DNA of 64,000 nucleotides, taken from NCBI GenBank assembly GCA_963817435.1, contig CAWFNY010000001.1, positions 1,426,001 through 1,490,000 of the forward strand. The letters run 5' to 3'. The stretch is from JADJOM01 sp963817435 (GTDB taxonomy: Bacteria > Gemmatimonadota > Gemmatimonadetes > Gemmatimonadales > GWC2-71-9). This document shows positions 26,919 through 34,913 of the stretch, one piece after another. Both the position numbers and the translations under genes were made by a program. The notes beneath the pieces were generated by a model. It searched no databases and was not told where the DNA came from. It was given only the letters and a program-made list of their open reading frames with translations. The first letter of the stretch is position 1; each line of letters starts with the position of its first letter.

Positions 26919-27282
26919 GCGCGCCGTCCGGAAGCCCGAGAGGTCCCGGGTTTCCGCCGCGCTGGCGCCGGCGGAGCGGCTCGACCAGCTGCTCCAGTCG
27001 GTGGCCGAACTCGCCCGCAGCGGCCCCGCCGAGGCCCTGATCGAAGTGCTGAGGGAAGCGGACCGGCTGATCGCACGCGAGGGCGAGCGCCTGGAGCGGG
27101 ACGCCAGCGCCGCGCCGCAACTCCGCGCGATGCAGCGCCGGATTCTCGAGGAAAGCCGGGCGCTGGAGAGCGAGCAGCACCGCATCGTGCGCGACCTCGC
27201 CGCGCTGCAGGCCGCCGCGCAGCTGGAGGGCCGGTATGCCCCCCACCGGCCGGCCGCCATTGCGCTGGACCGCCGGGGCTAG
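26911..27282 (+). CDS. Uncharacterised helical protein between fliD and fliS
   Basis: A 123-residue product read from GTG 26911, overlapping the fliD stop by 8 bases. It is strongly helical and charged (ERLDQLLQSVAELARSGPAE, LREADRLIAREGERLERD, QRRILEESRALESEQHRIVR), with no membrane segment. Size, helix content and position suggest a FliT-like or other export chaperone for FliD, but no diagnostic motif is visible, so this stays inference. The frame is continuous with neighbour-like codon use. It is followed by a 122-base gap holding the fliS promoter. Confidence 0.65.
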   Translation: MAERAVRKPERSRVSAALAPAERLDQLLQSVAELARSGPAEALIEVLREADRLIAREGERLERDASAAPQLRAMQRRILEESRALESEQHRIVRDLAALQAAAQLEGRYAPHRPAAIALDRRG

Positions 27283-27322
27283 CCACCCGACCGCAGGCCG
27301 AAACACGAGCGCCGGACCGACC

Positions 27323-27349
27323 TAATCGCCGACGGCAAGCTGCCGATAC
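27323..27349 (+). promoter_or_regulatory. Sigma-28 (FliA) promoter of fliS
   Basis: TAATCGCC, 11 bases, then GCCGATAC. The -10 box is identical to those of fliC and flgL; only TAA of the -35 box is conserved. Transcription would begin near 27356, about 49 bases before the fliS GTG. Confidence 0.75.
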
Positions 27350-27404
27350 TCAACCTGTACGCCGGTGTTCGCCTGATTCCCGGCATCCCTTCAGGAGGTC
27401 GCCA

Positions 27405-27809
27405 GTGAGTTACGCCGCGGTCGCCCGCTACCAGCAGAACGACGTCTTCTCGATGTCACCCGCCCGGCGGGTGGTGTTCCTCTACGGCCAGACGCTCGCC
27501 AGTCTCCGTCAGGCAGCGCGCTACCTCGAGAAGGGCGACATCGAAAACCGCTCGCGCTGTATGATGCGTGCCAGCGAGATCGTCGCCGAACTGCTCTGCT
27601 CGCTGGATTTCGAGGCGGGCGGGGCGATCTCCACCAATCTGGCCCAGCTCTACACCTGGATCATGAGCGAGATCTTCGAGGTGGACCGGCTGCGGGACGC
27701 GAAGCGCCTCGAGAAACTCACCGCCATCGTGGCCGAACTGCACTCGGCCTGGAACCACGCCGCCGCGCAGGTGGCGGATGCGGCACCAACGGTGGCCGGC
27801 GGCGAGTGA
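27405..27809 (+). CDS. fliS: Flagellin export chaperone FliS
   Basis: FliS binds the flagellin C-terminus in the cytoplasm and prevents premature polymerisation. The 134-residue four-helix protein starts YAAVARYQQNDVFSMSPARR and has the typical LVVFLYGQ-like block (VVFLYGQTLASLRQAARYLE), LLCSLDFEAGGAISTNLAQL, YTWIMSEIF and the late Trp helix (LHSAWNHAAAQV). GTG 27405 follows AGGAGG. It overlaps the next gene by 4 bases (GTGA) and is driven by its own sigma-28 promoter. Confidence 0.95.
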   Translation: MSYAAVARYQQNDVFSMSPARRVVFLYGQTLASLRQAARYLEKGDIENRSRCMMRASEIVAELLCSLDFEAGGAISTNLAQLYTWIMSEIFEVDRLRDAKRLEKLTAIVAELHSAWNHAAAQVADAAPTVAGGE

Positions 27810-28231
27810 GCGACCTGCCCGTCGCGCTGCACGAGCGGGCGGCACGGGCGCTGGTGGGCAGCCGGGTCAGCTATGCGCGATACCTCCAGCTGCTGGAAGC
27901 ACAGCGGGCGGCGCTCCGTGCCGACGACATCGACCTCCTGGCCCGGCTCGCGGCCGAGGGGGTCGCGCTGCTCGGGGAGCTGGAGCTGAGCATCCAGCTC
28001 CCTCCCGAGCTGCTCACCGCCCTGGGCCAGTCGGACGGTCCCCTGCGGGATGACGTGGAGCGGCTTCTGGAGACGGTTCAGCTCGAGGTGGGGGCCGCCC
28101 ACGCCGAGATCCGGCGGTTCGCCACGGCGCTGGAAGCCCGCAAGACGATCATGATGGCGACGATTGCAAAGCTGCATCCCCCGGACCCCGCCCCGCCCGC
28201 CCCGCCCACCCCGCCCCCTGCTTCCCAGTGA
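27806..28231 (+). CDS. FlgN-like flagellar export chaperone
   Basis: A 141-residue helical protein that starts at GTG 27806 overlapping fliS. Its middle (ARYLQLLEAQRAALRADDID, LLARLAAEGVALLGELEL) follows the FlgN pattern of paired helices separated by an acidic turn. The last 20 residues are Pro-rich (PDPAPPAPPTPPP). FlgN chaperones FlgK and FlgL; no flgK is in this window but flgL is. FliT-like function is the main alternative. The homology is by pattern, not by an exact motif. Confidence 0.65.
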   Translation: MSDLPVALHERAARALVGSRVSYARYLQLLEAQRAALRADDIDLLARLAAEGVALLGELELSIQLPPELLTALGQSDGPLRDDVERLLETVQLEVGAAHAEIRRFATALEARKTIMMATIAKLHPPDPAPPAPPTPPPASQ

Positions 28232-28311
28232 CCGCGGTCGCTCGGAGAACCGCCCGGTGGCCTCGACCCGGCGGATTCTGCCCCCCTCCGCTCACCCGGT
28301 CAATTCTACCC

Positions 28312-28339
28312 TAAAGGTTTGCCGCCCCCCGGACGATAC
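28312..28339 (+). promoter_or_regulatory. Sigma-28-like promoter upstream of the small DQV-motif gene
   Basis: TAAAGGTT, 12 bases, then GACGATAC, a close relative of the other GCCGATAC boxes in this island. The start would be near 28346, about 32 bases before the ATG at 28378, leaving room for GGAGG at 28368-28372. Confidence 0.65.
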
Positions 28340-28377
28340 TGTCACGTAGAAGGTTTTCGACCAGTCTGGAGGACACT

Positions 28378-28662
28378 ATGTCGGTACCATCAGTGCAGGT
28401 GTACGGACTCGAGCAGGTCCCCCCGGTGCGGTCAGCCGGGTCCGCGGGCGCTGCCCCGTCCAGAACGGGTGACGAGCAGCGCGGGCCAGTGCAGCCGCAG
28501 GACCAGGTGATCGTGTCCGAGCAGGCCCGGAAGCTGTCGGCAGGGGGATCCGGCATGCAGGGCAGCGGAGCGGACGGCGAGGTGGAGCTGCAACTCGACT
28601 TCCGCAAGCTTCGCGAACTCGCGTCCGCCGGCTCACCCGACAGCCCGTCCCGCAACGTCTGA
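28378..28662 (+). CDS. Small 94-aa protein with a DQVxxSxxAR motif
   Basis: Not assigned to a known family. After a Pro/Gly/Ser-rich first half it has QDQVIVSEQARKLSAG, the same DQV-x-x-S-x-x-A-R pattern as the FlgM-like protein encoded 120 bases downstream, and an acidic-to-basic helix (VELQLDFRKLRELASAG). It has a good Shine-Dalgarno (GGAGG) and its own sigma-28-like promoter. It might be an FlgM-related secreted or sigma-binding peptide, or a FlaG-like accessory protein. That is inference from the shared motif and position. Confidence 0.6.
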   Translation: MSVPSVQVYGLEQVPPVRSAGSAGAAPSRTGDEQRGPVQPQDQVIVSEQARKLSAGGSGMQGSGADGEVELQLDFRKLRELASAGSPDSPSRNV

Positions 28663-28734
28663 ATCGGCACGGGCAGCTGCGGGCGCTGCGGGCCGGATCC
28701 CGCGGGATACCGGCCGGCGCTCCGAAGTCCGCCC

Positions 28735-28761
28735 TCAAGTCCGGACCGGACTGGCCGAAAG
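28735..28761 (+). promoter_or_regulatory. Sigma-28-like promoter of the flgM-like gene
   Basis: TCAAGTCC, exactly 11 bases, then GCCGAAAG. The -35 box resembles that of fliC and the -10 keeps GCCGA. Transcription would start near 28768, 17 bases before the ATG at 28785, with GAGGAG in between. Confidence 0.6.
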
Positions 28762-28784
28762 TCAAATGAAGAACGAGGAGCCAC

Positions 28785-29126
28785 ATGTCCATTGATCCTA
28801 CGAAATCCGGCGGCGCCAATCCCCTGAGCGGCGCGCGTATCGACCAGGCCGGCGGCAATCAGTCGACCCGGCAGTCCGGCCAGGTGAAGCCGGTCGCACC
28901 GCAGGCGGTTCGGGATGCCTCGCCGGGCGATGACCAGGTGTCGCTGTCGGCCGAGGCCCGCGCCACTGGTGGCACCCAGGAGGGGACCAGCGCCAGCGGG
29001 ATTCCGGCAGAGCGATTGCACGGCATTCTGAAGCGCATCTCCTCGGGCTACTACGACACGCCCCAGGTCCGCGACCGCATCGCCCAGAAGCTCCAGGCGG
29101 AGCTCGGGACCAAGCCGACGCAGTGA
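28785..29126 (+). CDS. flgM: FlgM-like anti-sigma-28 factor
   Basis: FlgM holds FliA inactive until the hook is complete and it is exported. The 113-residue product has a disordered Gly/Gln/Ser-rich first half, then DDQVSLSAEARATGG (the DxVxLSxxAR motif typical of FlgM) and a C-terminal helical pair (AERLHGILKRISSGYYDTPQ, VRDRIAQKLQAEL) like the sigma-binding helices. It is preceded by a sigma-28-like promoter, consistent with the usual FliA-FlgM feedback. FliA itself is not in the window. The call rests on pattern rather than on long identity. Confidence 0.75.
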   Translation: MSIDPTKSGGANPLSGARIDQAGGNQSTRQSGQVKPVAPQAVRDASPGDDQVSLSAEARATGGTQEGTSASGIPAERLHGILKRISSGYYDTPQVRDRIAQKLQAELGTKPTQ

Positions 29127-29152
29127 CACCTTGAGCTCACGGAGCGCGCGTA

Positions 29153-29530
29153 ATGAAGTGCCTGGTTGTGGATGACAGCGCCACCATGCGTCGGATCGTG
29201 GTCAATGCCCTCAAGAGCATCGGCTACGAGAACGTCGTGGAGGCCGCGGACGGCAGCGATGCCCTGCAGAAGTGCGATGCGACGATCGAACTGGTGATCA
29301 CCGACTGGAACATGCCGGTGATGGGCGGGCTCGACTTCGTGAAGGGCGTCCGCGCCAACGCGCAGCACGCCAAGACCCCGATCCTGATGGTGACCACCCG
29401 CAGCGTGAAGGAAGACATCATGCAGGCGGTCGAGGCCGGCGTCTCGGGATACATCCTCAAGCCGTTCACGCCCCAGGTGCTGAAGGAGAAGATCGACCAG
29501 ATCCTCTCGCTCACCTCCGGCTCGGCCTGA
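29153..29530 (+). CDS. cheY: Chemotaxis response regulator CheY
   Basis: A single-domain receiver of 125 residues with the full CheY set: acidic pair D7-D8, phosphoacceptor D51 in ITDWNMPVMGG, switch threonine T81, and K103 in YILKPF. The DWNMP motif and the length are typical of motor-binding CheY. It signals to the FliM/FliG switch. It is followed 26 bases later by cheZ and lies just after flgM, so it is in the late flagellar cluster. No cheA, cheW or receptor is seen in the window. Confidence 0.92.
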   Translation: MKCLVVDDSATMRRIVVNALKSIGYENVVEAADGSDALQKCDATIELVITDWNMPVMGGLDFVKGVRANAQHAKTPILMVTTRSVKEDIMQAVEAGVSGYILKPFTPQVLKEKIDQILSLTSGSA

Positions 29531-29556
29531 GCCCACGCCCGACCACGGAGGGTGTC

Positions 29557-30303
29557 ATGGACGCCGCCCAGGTCAAGGCGCTCGCGACCGAGCTGGAGAC
29601 CACGCTCGGCCTGCTGGGCGACCTGATCGCCGAACTGCAGAAGCACAAGAAGGAATGGCAGAGCTCGGGCCAGGTGGCCGAACTCGTGGGCCGGCTCGCG
29701 CGCCAGCCCAACCTGGCCGAGTTGCCGGCAGTGCTGCTCCGCGCGCACGCGGAGATCAGTGAGATTCTCGGTGGCATCCGCCTGACGCGAGAATCCATCG
29801 AGGCGCACGCCGTCGAGCGGATCCGGGACACCAAGGACAAGCTCTCGGACGTCACCAGCACCACGGAGTCGGCGACCATGGAGCTGATGAACGGCCTCGA
29901 CCGCTCCCTCGAGCTCATCAATACCCTGGAGACCCAGGCGAGTGGCTCCGCGCCATCCGACGGGTTCGAGAGTCTCCGCGGGCAGGTCAGCACCCTCTAC
30001 AATCACCTCCAGTTCCAGGACATCACCGCCCAGCAGCTGCAAGGCGTCGGTGTGGCCCTCCTCGATCTCGAGACCCGGGTCTCGGCGGTCGCGGCTCTCT
30101 TCGACAGTGCGCTGGGCCACGGCCCACGGGCGGAGCTCCTGCTTCGGGCCGTGGACACCTCGTCGGCCCACCTGCCGTTCAATCCCGACGCGACGATGAA
30201 GCGCTCGCACGCGGACCAGGCAGCAATCGACGAAGCCTTCAAGGGGGCCCGGAATGGGAACGCCAGCGACTCCGGATGCGCCGTCCCCGGCGCCCGGACC
30301 TGA
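29557..30303 (+). CDS. cheZ: CheZ-type CheY-phosphate phosphatase
   Basis: CheZ dephosphorylates CheY-P to end the tumble signal. The 248-residue, all-helical product has a long coiled-coil hairpin (RIRDTKDKLSDVTSTTESAT, MELMNGLDRSLELI) and the catalytic block LQFQDITAQQLQGV, with the D-x-x-x-Q spacing used by CheZ for catalysis. The C-terminus is less conserved; a CheY-binding tail is plausible near the end. The ATG at 29557 follows GGAGGG. Its 3' end overlaps the next gene by 50 bases in a different frame. Confidence 0.85.
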   Translation: MDAAQVKALATELETTLGLLGDLIAELQKHKKEWQSSGQVAELVGRLARQPNLAELPAVLLRAHAEISEILGGIRLTRESIEAHAVERIRDTKDKLSDVTSTTESATMELMNGLDRSLELINTLETQASGSAPSDGFESLRGQVSTLYNHLQFQDITAQQLQGVGVALLDLETRVSAVAALFDSALGHGPRAELLLRAVDTSSAHLPFNPDATMKRSHADQAAIDEAFKGARNGNASDSGCAVPGART

Positions 30304-31636
30304 GCCCCTGCCCGGCGCGGAAGCCCACGCCCTGCTGGACGGCATTCAGCGGGACAAGCTTTCGCTCATCGGGCACATGGCGTCGAGCATCGCCCACGAG
30401 CTGAGCAATCCGCTCGCGACCATCGTCGCGAGCACCCAGGCCATTCTCTCGTTCTGGCCCCGTCCCGGCATGCCCGGGGCGCCGAACGGCTCGAGCCGCG
30501 ACCCGTGGAGTCCGCCCCCGGAATTCGCGGCGCAGGGCGTGCCCCTGCGCCAGCTGCGCGAGGATCTCGAACTGGTTCTGGAAGAGGCCCGCCGCGCCGG
30601 CGACATCGTCCACGGCCTGCTCGCCTCCGCCCGCTGCCATCCGCCCGAGTGGCGGATCTGCTCCACGGCGGACGTCGTGCGACGGACGGTCGCGCTGTGC
30701 CGCCATCACCTGAAGCTGCACAACATCTCCCTGCAGGCCCCGTTCTTCGATCCGCACGAGGGCTTCCCCCTGTGGAGCCGGGTCCGCGGCGACGCCAACC
30801 AGCTGCAGCAGGTGCTCCTCAACCTGATCATCAACGCCCAGCAGGCCATCACGGCGCATCGGGGCTACGGCACGGTGCGTGTCACCCTGGCCGCCGACGG
30901 CACCGACCGCGTCGTCGTGACCGTCGAGGACGACGGCCCCGGCGTCCCCGAGGGGATCCGGGGCGAAATCTTCCGGCCCTTCTACACCACCAAGCCGGCC
31001 GGCCAGGGCACGGGCCTCGGCCTCTCGATTTCCGCCGGCATCGTCCGCGCGCACGGGGGCGATATCCACGTGACCTCACATCCGAATGGTGGCGCCATCT
31101 TCCGGATCGTCCTTCCCTCACTCGCCGCGAGCGACCGCCTGACACAATCTCCGGTCTTTCAGGAAGAGCCCCCCACGGCGAGGAGCGTGGTGCAGCCGCT
31201 GCTTGGACTGCCTGACGGGTCCGACCGCGAAACCGCCCAGCTCCGGAGGGTCCTGCTGGTCGATGATGAGGTGGGCATCCGGCGGAGCGTGGGACGCTTC
31301 CTGCGGCGCTACGGTTACCTGGTCACGGACGTGCCGAGCGCCCAGGCGGCGCTGAACGCACTGAGCAGCGGCCGTTACGATGCGGTCGTCTCGGATCTGC
31401 GCATGCCGGGACTGTCGGGGGAGGAGTTCTTCGAGCTGGTCGGCCGCGATTTTCCGGCGATGACCAGCCGCATCGTGTTCACGAGTGGGGACATCCTCCG
31501 CGAGGAGACGCAGGACTTCCTCGCCCGGAGCGGCTGCCCTTCCCTGCAGAAACCCTATGAACTCACCGCGCTCGTGCGCGTCCTGGCCGATCTCTGCCCT
31601 CCCCTGCCGGCACTCAACCGCCGGGAGACCGCCTGA
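30254..31636 (+). CDS. Soluble hybrid histidine kinase with C-terminal receiver
   Basis: 460 residues without membrane segments. Phosphoacceptor H48 lies in SSIAHELSNPLATIV. ATPase motifs follow: LLNLIINAQQAI (N box), VEDDGPGVP (G1) and GTGLGLSISAGIV (G2). From about residue 325 a receiver domain follows (VLLVDDEVGIRRSVGRFLRR, SDLRMPGLSG, Lys in LQKPY). It starts inside cheZ (50-base overlap) and is followed 3 bases later by a second kinase. As a soluble kinase in a flagellar operon next to an orphan sigma-54 regulator (13065-14522), it could be an FlrB/FlgS-like partner. It is not a CheA: there is no Hpt or P5 domain. Confidence 0.82.
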   Translation: MGTPATPDAPSPAPGPEPLPGAEAHALLDGIQRDKLSLIGHMASSIAHELSNPLATIVASTQAILSFWPRPGMPGAPNGSSRDPWSPPPEFAAQGVPLRQLREDLELVLEEARRAGDIVHGLLASARCHPPEWRICSTADVVRRTVALCRHHLKLHNISLQAPFFDPHEGFPLWSRVRGDANQLQQVLLNLIINAQQAITAHRGYGTVRVTLAADGTDRVVVTVEDDGPGVPEGIRGEIFRPFYTTKPAGQGTGLGLSISAGIVRAHGGDIHVTSHPNGGAIFRIVLPSLAASDRLTQSPVFQEEPPTARSVVQPLLGLPDGSDRETAQLRRVLLVDDEVGIRRSVGRFLRRYGYLVTDVPSAQAALNALSSGRYDAVVSDLRMPGLSGEEFFELVGRDFPAMTSRIVFTSGDILREETQDFLARSGCPSLQKPYELTALVRVLADLCPPLPALNRRETA

Positions 31637-31639
31637 ACG

Positions 31640-33251
31640 ATGCCCGTCCGTGACCCGCGTGACGCCCTGCTCGCCCCCTATCCGATGCCATCCATCGACC
31701 CGACGTCGTCCCCGATGAGCAGCGAACGCCTGGTCCTTTCCGCGCTCCCGGACGCGGTCCTGGTGCTGGATCCGCTCGGCGTCGTCCGCGAGGTGAATCC
31801 CGCGGCGGAGCGCCTCTTCGGCCGCACCGCTGAGTCCCTGCGCAACGCGCCGGTCGACCGGCTCCTCGCCACGCCCGACGGGAGCCCCGGCGCGAACGGC
31901 CTCGCGGCGTGGCTCCGCACCACCCGTCTCGCCGCTGTCCAGCGGTGGACCGGCTGCCGCGGAAGACTGGCTGACGGGAGTGACTTCGCCTGTGACGTGA
32001 GCCTTGCCACCATCAGCGGCGCGGGTGCGCCGGGGCGCTGGGTGCTCACCGTTCAGGAGACCGGCAGCCGCGAGTTCCAGACGACGCAGCGTCGCGAGTC
32101 GGCCAAGATGGCCGCGATCGCCACCCTCGCCGCCGGTATCGCGAACGACTTCAACAATGCGCTGGCCGCCATCACCGGCAGCATCGAGGCCGCCCGGCTG
32201 CGCATCGTCTCGCAGGACCGGGTGCCACCGCGGGAACTGCTCGAAGCCAAAGAGGCGACGCGCGGCGCGGCGCGACTGGTGCGCCGGCTGCTCAATTTCG
32301 CCCGACCCTCACCGGGCACCCGCCGCACCATCGAGCCGGGCCTGGTCATCGAGGAGGCCGCCCAGGTGCTGCGGCGCGACCTCGATCCGCGGATCACGCT
32401 GGTGACCCGGCTCGACCATGGCGACTGGCGGCTCCATGCCGACATGGAACAGCTCACCGATCTGCTGGTGAGCCTCGGGCATAACGCCATCGAAGCGATG
32501 CCCGCTCGGCGGGGTCCTCACCCTGAGCACCGCCCGAATCGCGGGCGGCTGGGGCGCCGGCGCGCCGGAGGCCCTGGCTGGACGCGAGTTCCTCCGCATC
32601 GAAGTGAAAGACACCGGCACCGGCATCCCGGCAGAGATCCTGCCGCGGATCTTCGAGCCCTTCTTCACCACCAAGGAGGCCGGCCGCGGCGCGGGACTCG
32701 GCCTCGCGACCGCCTACGCGGTCCTGCGCCAGCATGAAGGCGGCATCACGGTGGAGAGCGCCGCCGGCGCCGGGTCGACCTTCCAGATCTATCTGCCCCG
32801 TACCATGGAGCCGCAGGCGCGGCTGGCCCGGCCCTGGTCCTCGAGCCGGGCAGCGGCACCGGCACGATCCTTCTCGTGGACGACGAGGCCGCGGTCCGCC
32901 GTCCGCTGCGCCAGGCGCTCGGCCTCTGTGGCTACGTGGTGCTCGAGGCGCGCGACGGCCTGGAGGCGCTCCGCATTCACGGTCAGGGCGAGACCGCGGT
33001 GGACCTGGTGATCCTGGACGTGAAGATGCCCGGGATGACCGGCTGGGACGTGCTCGCGGAGCTCAAGCGGCGCGCACCCACGCTGCCGGTCATACTCACC
33101 AGCGGGTACACGAAGGAAGACAGCACCCCGCCCGCGAATGCGGTGGCCGCCGGAGGCCTATCTGCCCAAGCCCTATGATCTCGCCGAGCTCACCGGACAG
33201 GTCCGCCGACTCCTGAAGCCGCGCGGGTCGGCGGGCAAGCGGGCACCATGA
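31640..33251 (+). pseudogene. PAS-type hybrid histidine kinase, three frame changes and no phospho-histidine
   Basis: Read across frames this gene encodes a PAS domain (LPDAVLVLDPLGVVREVNPA), a HisKA-like region, an ATPase (KDTGTGIPAEILPRIFEPFF, GAGLGLATAYAVL) and a receiver (ILLVDDEAAVRRPLRQALGL, LDVKMPGMTGWDVL, ending EAYLPKPYDLAEL). Frame changes lie near 32510, near 32835 and near 33150; 1612 bases is not a multiple of three. The H-box reads AAGIANDFNN where relatives have IAHDFNN, so the histidine is Asn169 (AAC at 32144-32146). Start 31640 lies 4 bases past the previous stop, and the end overlaps the next ATG by 4 bases (ATGA), which argues for indel errors in a functional gene. Confidence 0.75.
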
Positions 33252-33643
33252 AGGCGCTGATCATCGAAGACGAGCCCGTCATTCGGCACCTGCTCAAGAG
33301 CCTGCTCACCCGCTTCTTTCCGCACAACGTGCTGGAGGCCTCGGACGGAGAGGAAGGCCTCGCCATGGTCGAGAAGGAGCGACCGGCGATCGTCTTCTGT
33401 GACATGTACATGCCGAGACTCGACGGCATCGGTTTCCTCGAACGGCTGCGGGCCATCCCCGAATTTGCCGAGCTGCCGGTCGTGGCGATCTCCTCCGCGA
33501 AGGACCGCGACCTCGTCCTCAAGCTCGTCGACCTCCGGATCGCCGATTACATCATGAAGCCGATCGACCTCGAACAGACCTTCAACCGACTCGAGAAGCT
33601 GATCCCGCGCGTGCTCCCCAGGAGGGAGCCCGCCAGGCCGTAG
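33248..33643 (+). CDS. Single-domain response regulator
   Basis: A 131-residue receiver: acidic residues E7-D8-E9, phosphoacceptor D52 in VFCDMYMPRLDG, S82-S83 in AISSAKDRD, and K104 in YIMKPIDL. There is no output domain. It is translated from an ATG overlapping the end of the hybrid kinase, so it is likely the phosphate-accepting partner of that kinase or a second CheY-like motor effector. It is the last gene of the chemotaxis-like operon. Confidence 0.87.
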   Translation: MKALIIEDEPVIRHLLKSLLTRFFPHNVLEASDGEEGLAMVEKERPAIVFCDMYMPRLDGIGFLERLRAIPEFAELPVVAISSAKDRDLVLKLVDLRIADYIMKPIDLEQTFNRLEKLIPRVLPRREPARP

Positions 33644-33676
33644 CGCCACCCCCGCCGGCCGCGCTACGTTTCGGCC

Positions 33677-34063
33677 ATGCCGCGCCAGAACATTTCCGGC
33701 GGTGCGCCCTGGGAGCCGATCGTCGGATATTCCCGCGCCGTCCGGGTCGGCAACACCATCCATGTCTCCGGCACGACCGCCATCGGCCCCGATGGCAGCG
33801 TGGTCGCCCCGGGCGATCCCTACGCCCAGACGGTCCAGGCCATCCGCATCATCGAGCGCGCGCTCGGCCAGGCCGGCGCCGCGCTGAGCGACGTGGTCCG
33901 CACCCGCATCTATACCACGAACATCGCGCAGTGGGAGGCCATCGGCCGGGCCCACGGCGAGTTCTTCCGAGAGATCCGCCCCGCCGCGACGATGGTCGAA
34001 GTGCGCGCGCTCATCGATCCCGCGATGGTGGTGGAAATCGAAGCCGAAGCGATCCTCCCATGA
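33677..34063 (+). CDS. RidA/YjgF-family protein
   Basis: A 128-residue RidA-fold protein, probably an enamine/imine deaminase that removes reactive 2-aminoacrylate-type intermediates. Conserved blocks: GYSRAVRVGNTIHVSGTTAI (strand 1-2), YAQTVQAIRIIERALGQAGA, VRTRIYTTNI with the family arginine, and the end RPAATMVEVRALIDPAMVVE. It overlaps the next gene by 4 bases, forming a small unit with the PhzF-like gene; the shared theme may be metabolite repair, but that is inference. Confidence 0.88.
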   Translation: MPRQNISGGAPWEPIVGYSRAVRVGNTIHVSGTTAIGPDGSVVAPGDPYAQTVQAIRIIERALGQAGAALSDVVRTRIYTTNIAQWEAIGRAHGEFFREIRPAATMVEVRALIDPAMVVEIEAEAILP

Positions 34064-34855
34064 CCACCGCGATCACCGTCGTCGATGCGTTCACCGACCT
34101 GCCCTTCGCCGGCAATCCGGCCGCCGTCTGTGTGCTGCCCCGTCCGGCGTCCGAGGCACTGGATGCGGGACGTCGCCCGGGAAATGAATCTCTCGGAGAC
34201 GGCCTTCCTGCATCGCGTCGAGGATGGCTTCTCGCTCCGGTGGTTCACCCCCTCCGTCGAGGTGGATCTCTGCGGCCACGCGACGCTCGCGAGCGCGCAT
34301 GTGCTGTGGAAGCAGGCCTACCTGCCGCCGCATTCCGTGGCCCGTTTCCATACCCGGAGCGGGCTCCTCACCGCCACCAGCGCCGGCGACCGGATCACGC
34401 TCGACTTCCCGGCCAAGCTCGCTGTGTCGGCGGAGGCGCCTCCCCTCCTGCTGAGCGCGCTGGGTGTGAGCGGCGCCCGCTGGATCGGGAAGAATCAGTT
34501 CGACTATCTCGTCGAGGTGGGAAGCGAGGCCGAGGTCCGGAAGCTCACCCCGGATCACGGCCGGCTCGCGACGCTGCCGGTGCGAGGCGTGATCGTGACG
34601 AGCCAGGCGGAGGGCGGGCAGCCTTACGACTTCGTCTCCCGCTTCTTCGCGCCGGGATCCGGCGTCGCCGAGGACCCCGTGACTGGCTCTGCCCATTGCG
34701 CGCTCGCGCCGTACTGGCGCGCGAAGACGGGGCGGGATGTGATGACCGGCTACCAGGCCTCGGCCCGCGGCGGGACGGTCTATGTCGAGTGCCGCGGCGA
34801 TCGTGTGCTGCTGGGCGGCCAGGCGGTGACGGTGTTGCGGGGGACGATGCTGTAG
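34060..34855 (+). pseudogene. PhzF-family protein (isomerase/epimerase fold), one frame change
   Basis: PhzF-fold proteins are diaminopimelate-epimerase-like isomerases of varied substrates. From ATG 34060 the N-terminus reads ITVVDAFTDLPFAGNPAAVC, exactly as in the family. Near 34160 sense moves to another frame and continues MRDVAREMNLSETAFLH, RWFTPSVEVDLCGHATLASA, PGSGVAEDPVTGSAHCALAP and so on to 34855. All hallmark blocks (GNPAAV, ETAF, GHAT, EDPVTGS) are present, so the protein is complete except for an indel of about one base. 796 bases is not a multiple of three. Sequencing error is likely, given the similar breaks elsewhere in the window. Confidence 0.78.
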
Positions 34856-34913
34856 CGCGCGACGGAGGCGCGGCGCCGGGAATCCTTCAGCCGATTCTCA
34901 TCAGAGAGTGCCC

